Positions 19,672 through 21,278 of a stretch of 21,278 nt of DNA are shown here, one piece after another. Position numbers and translations under genes: made by a program. The stretch is taken from the NCBI GenBank assembly GCA_002307065.1, contig DBTN01000037.1, forward strand, positions 103,218 through 124,495, in the 5' to 3' direction. The DNA is from Akkermansiaceae bacterium UBA1315 (GTDB taxonomy: Bacteria; Verrucomicrobiota; Verrucomicrobiia; Verrucomicrobiales; Akkermansiaceae). The notes beneath the pieces are model-generated. The model was not told the DNA's origin, did no database searches, and saw only the letters and a program-made list of their open reading frames with translations. Position 1 is the first letter of the stretch. Each line of letters begins with the position of its first letter.

Positions 19672-21278
19672 TTAGCGGGTTTCGGCGCTCTTTTGGGCGC
19701 GCTTGCGGACGTTCGCATCGAGGATACGTTTGCGCAGGCGGATGTTCTGCGGAGTCGCTTCCACGAGCTCGTCGGCGTCGATGTATTCGATCGCACGCTC
19801 AAGCGAGAAACGAACCGGTGGGGTCAGCTTCGAAGTCTTGTCCTTGCCGGAAGAGCGCATGTTGTCCAAGTGCTTTTCTTTCACTGGGTTAACGGGAAGG
19901 TCGCCAACGCGTGGGTTTTCACCCACCAGCATGCCCGCGTAAACCGCATCGCCCGGAGCGACGAACAGAACGCCACGGTCCTCAAGCATTTGCAGCGAGT
20001 AAGGAGTCGCGGTGCCGGAATCCATCGAAACGAGGGTACCGGTTGTGCGGTTTTGGATGTCGCCGGCGTGCGCAGCGTATTCCTTGAACAAGTGCGACAT
20101 GATGCCGTGACCGGAAGTCAGGTTGACCAATTCGGTTTCGAAACCGATCAAACCGCGGGTTGGGATGGTCGCTTGGATGAACACGCGGCCGGAAGCTTCC
20201 GTGTCCATGTTTTCCATCAGACCCTTGCGGTTCAGGAGGATTTTCAGGATGCCCTGGGTGTATTCGCCCGGAGCTTCGATGTAGAGGGTCTCGAACGGCT
20301 CAAGGAGCTTGCCCTCGTCATCGCGGCGGTAAATCACGACCGGACGGGAAACGAGAACTTCGAATCCCTCACGGCGCATTTGCTCGACGAGAACGGCGAT
20401 CTGCATCGCGCCACGAGCGGAAACGTTGAACACGCCCGACATGTCGGTGTCTTCGACGGTGATGGAAATGTTCGTCTTCAACTCGCGCATCAGACGGTCA
20501 CGAATGGCGCGGCTGGTGACGTGCTTGCCTTCTTTACCCGCAAGTGGGCCGTCGTTGATCGAGAACTGCATCGAAACGGTCGGCGGGTCGATCGCAACGA
20601 ATGGAAGCGGCTCGACCTCGGGATTGCCGGCGATGGTTTCACCGATCGAAACGTTTTCAATACCGGCGGCGATACCAACGATGCCGCCTGCGCCGCAACC
20701 ATCGGAGTCAGCCGTGGCCAATCCGGAATAGGTGAAGGTCTTCATGACCTTCGATTGAACCTTGGTGCCGTCTCCGCGGAGGAGATAGACCGTGTCGCCT
20801 TTCTTGACGCTGCCGCCGAGGACTTTGCCAATGGCGACGCGACCGACGTAATCGTCCCACTCGATGTTCGAAACGAGCATCAGGAAAGGAGCGTCCGGAT
20901 CCGCTTTCGGTGCCGGAATGTGCTCGACGATCTTTTTCAGGAGAGGAATGCAATCGACGCGCTCGTCACCCGGCTCGTCCATGAAATAACCGTCACGGGC
21001 GGAACCGTAGCTGAAAGGAGCGTTGAACTGGTCTTCGTCGGCATCGAGGTCGAGGAAGAGTTCGAGAACTTGGTCGCGCACTTTTTCCGGAGTGGCGAGA
21101 GGGCGGTCGATCTTGTTGATGACCACGATCGGCTTGAGGCCTTCCTGCATCGCTTTCCGAAGCACGAAACGGGTTTGCGCTTGCGGGCCGCCGGAGGCGT
21201 CAACCACGAGAAGAACTCCATCGACCATTTTCATCACGCGCTCCACTTCCGCACCGAAGTCGGCGTGGCCCGGGGTGT
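19672..21278 (-). CDS. typA: Ribosome-associated GTPase TypA/BipA (5' end beyond right edge)
   Basis: TypA/BipA is a translational GTPase related to EF-G and LepA that binds ribosomes and affects assembly and stress growth. About 535 residues are visible; full length is about 600. The first visible codons give TPGHADFGAEVERV, the G3 motif of the GTPase domain, so only the first 70 or so residues, including the P-loop, lie outside. The G4 motif is VVINKIDRP. Domain 3 and the TypA-specific C-terminal part follow: EAPGEYTQGIL, then IPTRGLIGFETELVN, SGHGIMSHLFKEY, GDAVYAGMLVGENPRVGDL and TPPVRFSLERAIEYID. It ends with a basic tail (RKRILDANVRKRAQKSAETR). Transcribed alone as far as visible, with a strong terminator. 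Confidence 0.97.
   Translation of the reverse strand, partial: TPGHADFGAEVERVMKMVDGVLLVVDASGGPQAQTRFVLRKAMQEGLKPIVVINKIDRPLATPEKVRDQVLELFLDLDADEDQFNAPFSYGSARDGYFMDEPGDERVDCIPLLKKIVEHIPAPKADPDAPFLMLVSNIEWDDYVGRVAIGKVLGGSVKKGDTVYLLRGDGTKVQSKVMKTFTYSGLATADSDGCGAGGIVGIAAGIENVSIGETIAGNPEVEPLPFVAIDPPTVSMQFSINDGPLAGKEGKHVTSRAIRDRLMRELKTNISITVEDTDMSGVFNVSARGAMQIAVLVEQMRREGFEVLVSRPVVIYRRDDEGKLLEPFETLYIEAPGEYTQGILKILLNRKGLMENMDTEASGRVFIQATIPTRGLIGFETELVNLTSGHGIMSHLFKEYAAHAGDIQNRTTGTLVSMDSGTATPYSLQMLEDRGVLFVAPGDAVYAGMLVGENPRVGDLPVNPVKEKHLDNMRSSGKDKTSKLTPPVRFSLERAIEYIDADELVEATPQNIRLRKRILDANVRKRAQKSAETR

Overview
The window is a 21.3-kb piece of a GC-rich bacterial chromosome, gene-dense and made almost entirely of housekeeping genes. 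I infer a verrucomicrobial host, perhaps near Luteolibacter/Haloferula. The reasons are the short delta-type ATP synthase subunit, a type-3 (archaeal/eukaryotic-like) prolyl-tRNA synthetase with the usual C-terminal Tyr, start sites with almost no Shine-Dalgarno sequence, and a proline/alanine-rich anchored protein. This rests on pattern memory, not on a search. I saw no rRNA, tRNA, CRISPR array, phage gene or transposase.

Layout, left to right. (1) 1-3324, minus strand: F-type ATP synthase genes atpB-atpE-atpF-atpH-atpA (atpA runs off the left edge), with a promoter and a CRP/FNR-like palindrome upstream. (2) 3453-4838, minus: a permuted papain-fold (NlpC/P60, YiiX-like) hydrolase. (3) 5035-5661: HU (plus) and a TM2-domain membrane protein (minus), converging on a shared terminator. 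(4) 5712-8707, plus: a spermidine-synthase-like methyltransferase fold, an orphan HlyD/RND-type adaptor and a HAD phosphatase. (5) 8738-15681, minus: a same-strand run of atypical Fur-family regulator, sufC, sufB, a decayed hicBA module, sufD, ndk, an unknown protein and a cardiolipin synthase. (6) 15794-18093, minus: a LURP-one/scramblase-like protein and proS. (7) 18302-19458, plus: a Pro/Ala-rich C-tail-anchored protein, a 26-residue membrane miniprotein and thioredoxin. (8) 19459-19671: terminators and a palindromic REP-like repeat. (9) 19672-21278, minus: typA/bipA, with its 5' end beyond the right edge.

How the genes work together. SufC, SufB and SufD form the Fe-S scaffold complex. The Fur-family gene at the head of the operon is the natural candidate for its regulator, and an AT-rich palindrome lies just upstream of it. 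No sufS, sufE or sufU is present here. The ATP synthase genes encode a complete Fo sector plus delta and most of alpha; the c subunit looks proton-type.

The most notable observation is between sufB and sufD. There I read the fossil of a HicAB toxin-antitoxin module. The antitoxin is reduced to 17 codons that look like the two ends of a HicB joined together. The toxin kept its full length, but two compensating frameshifts erased its catalytic His; the lost motif (C-H-D-W-F-Q) is still legible in the shifted frame. Apart from this I found no convincing unknown multi-gene system. The remaining findings are regulatory palindromes, repeats, small ORFs and compositional signals.
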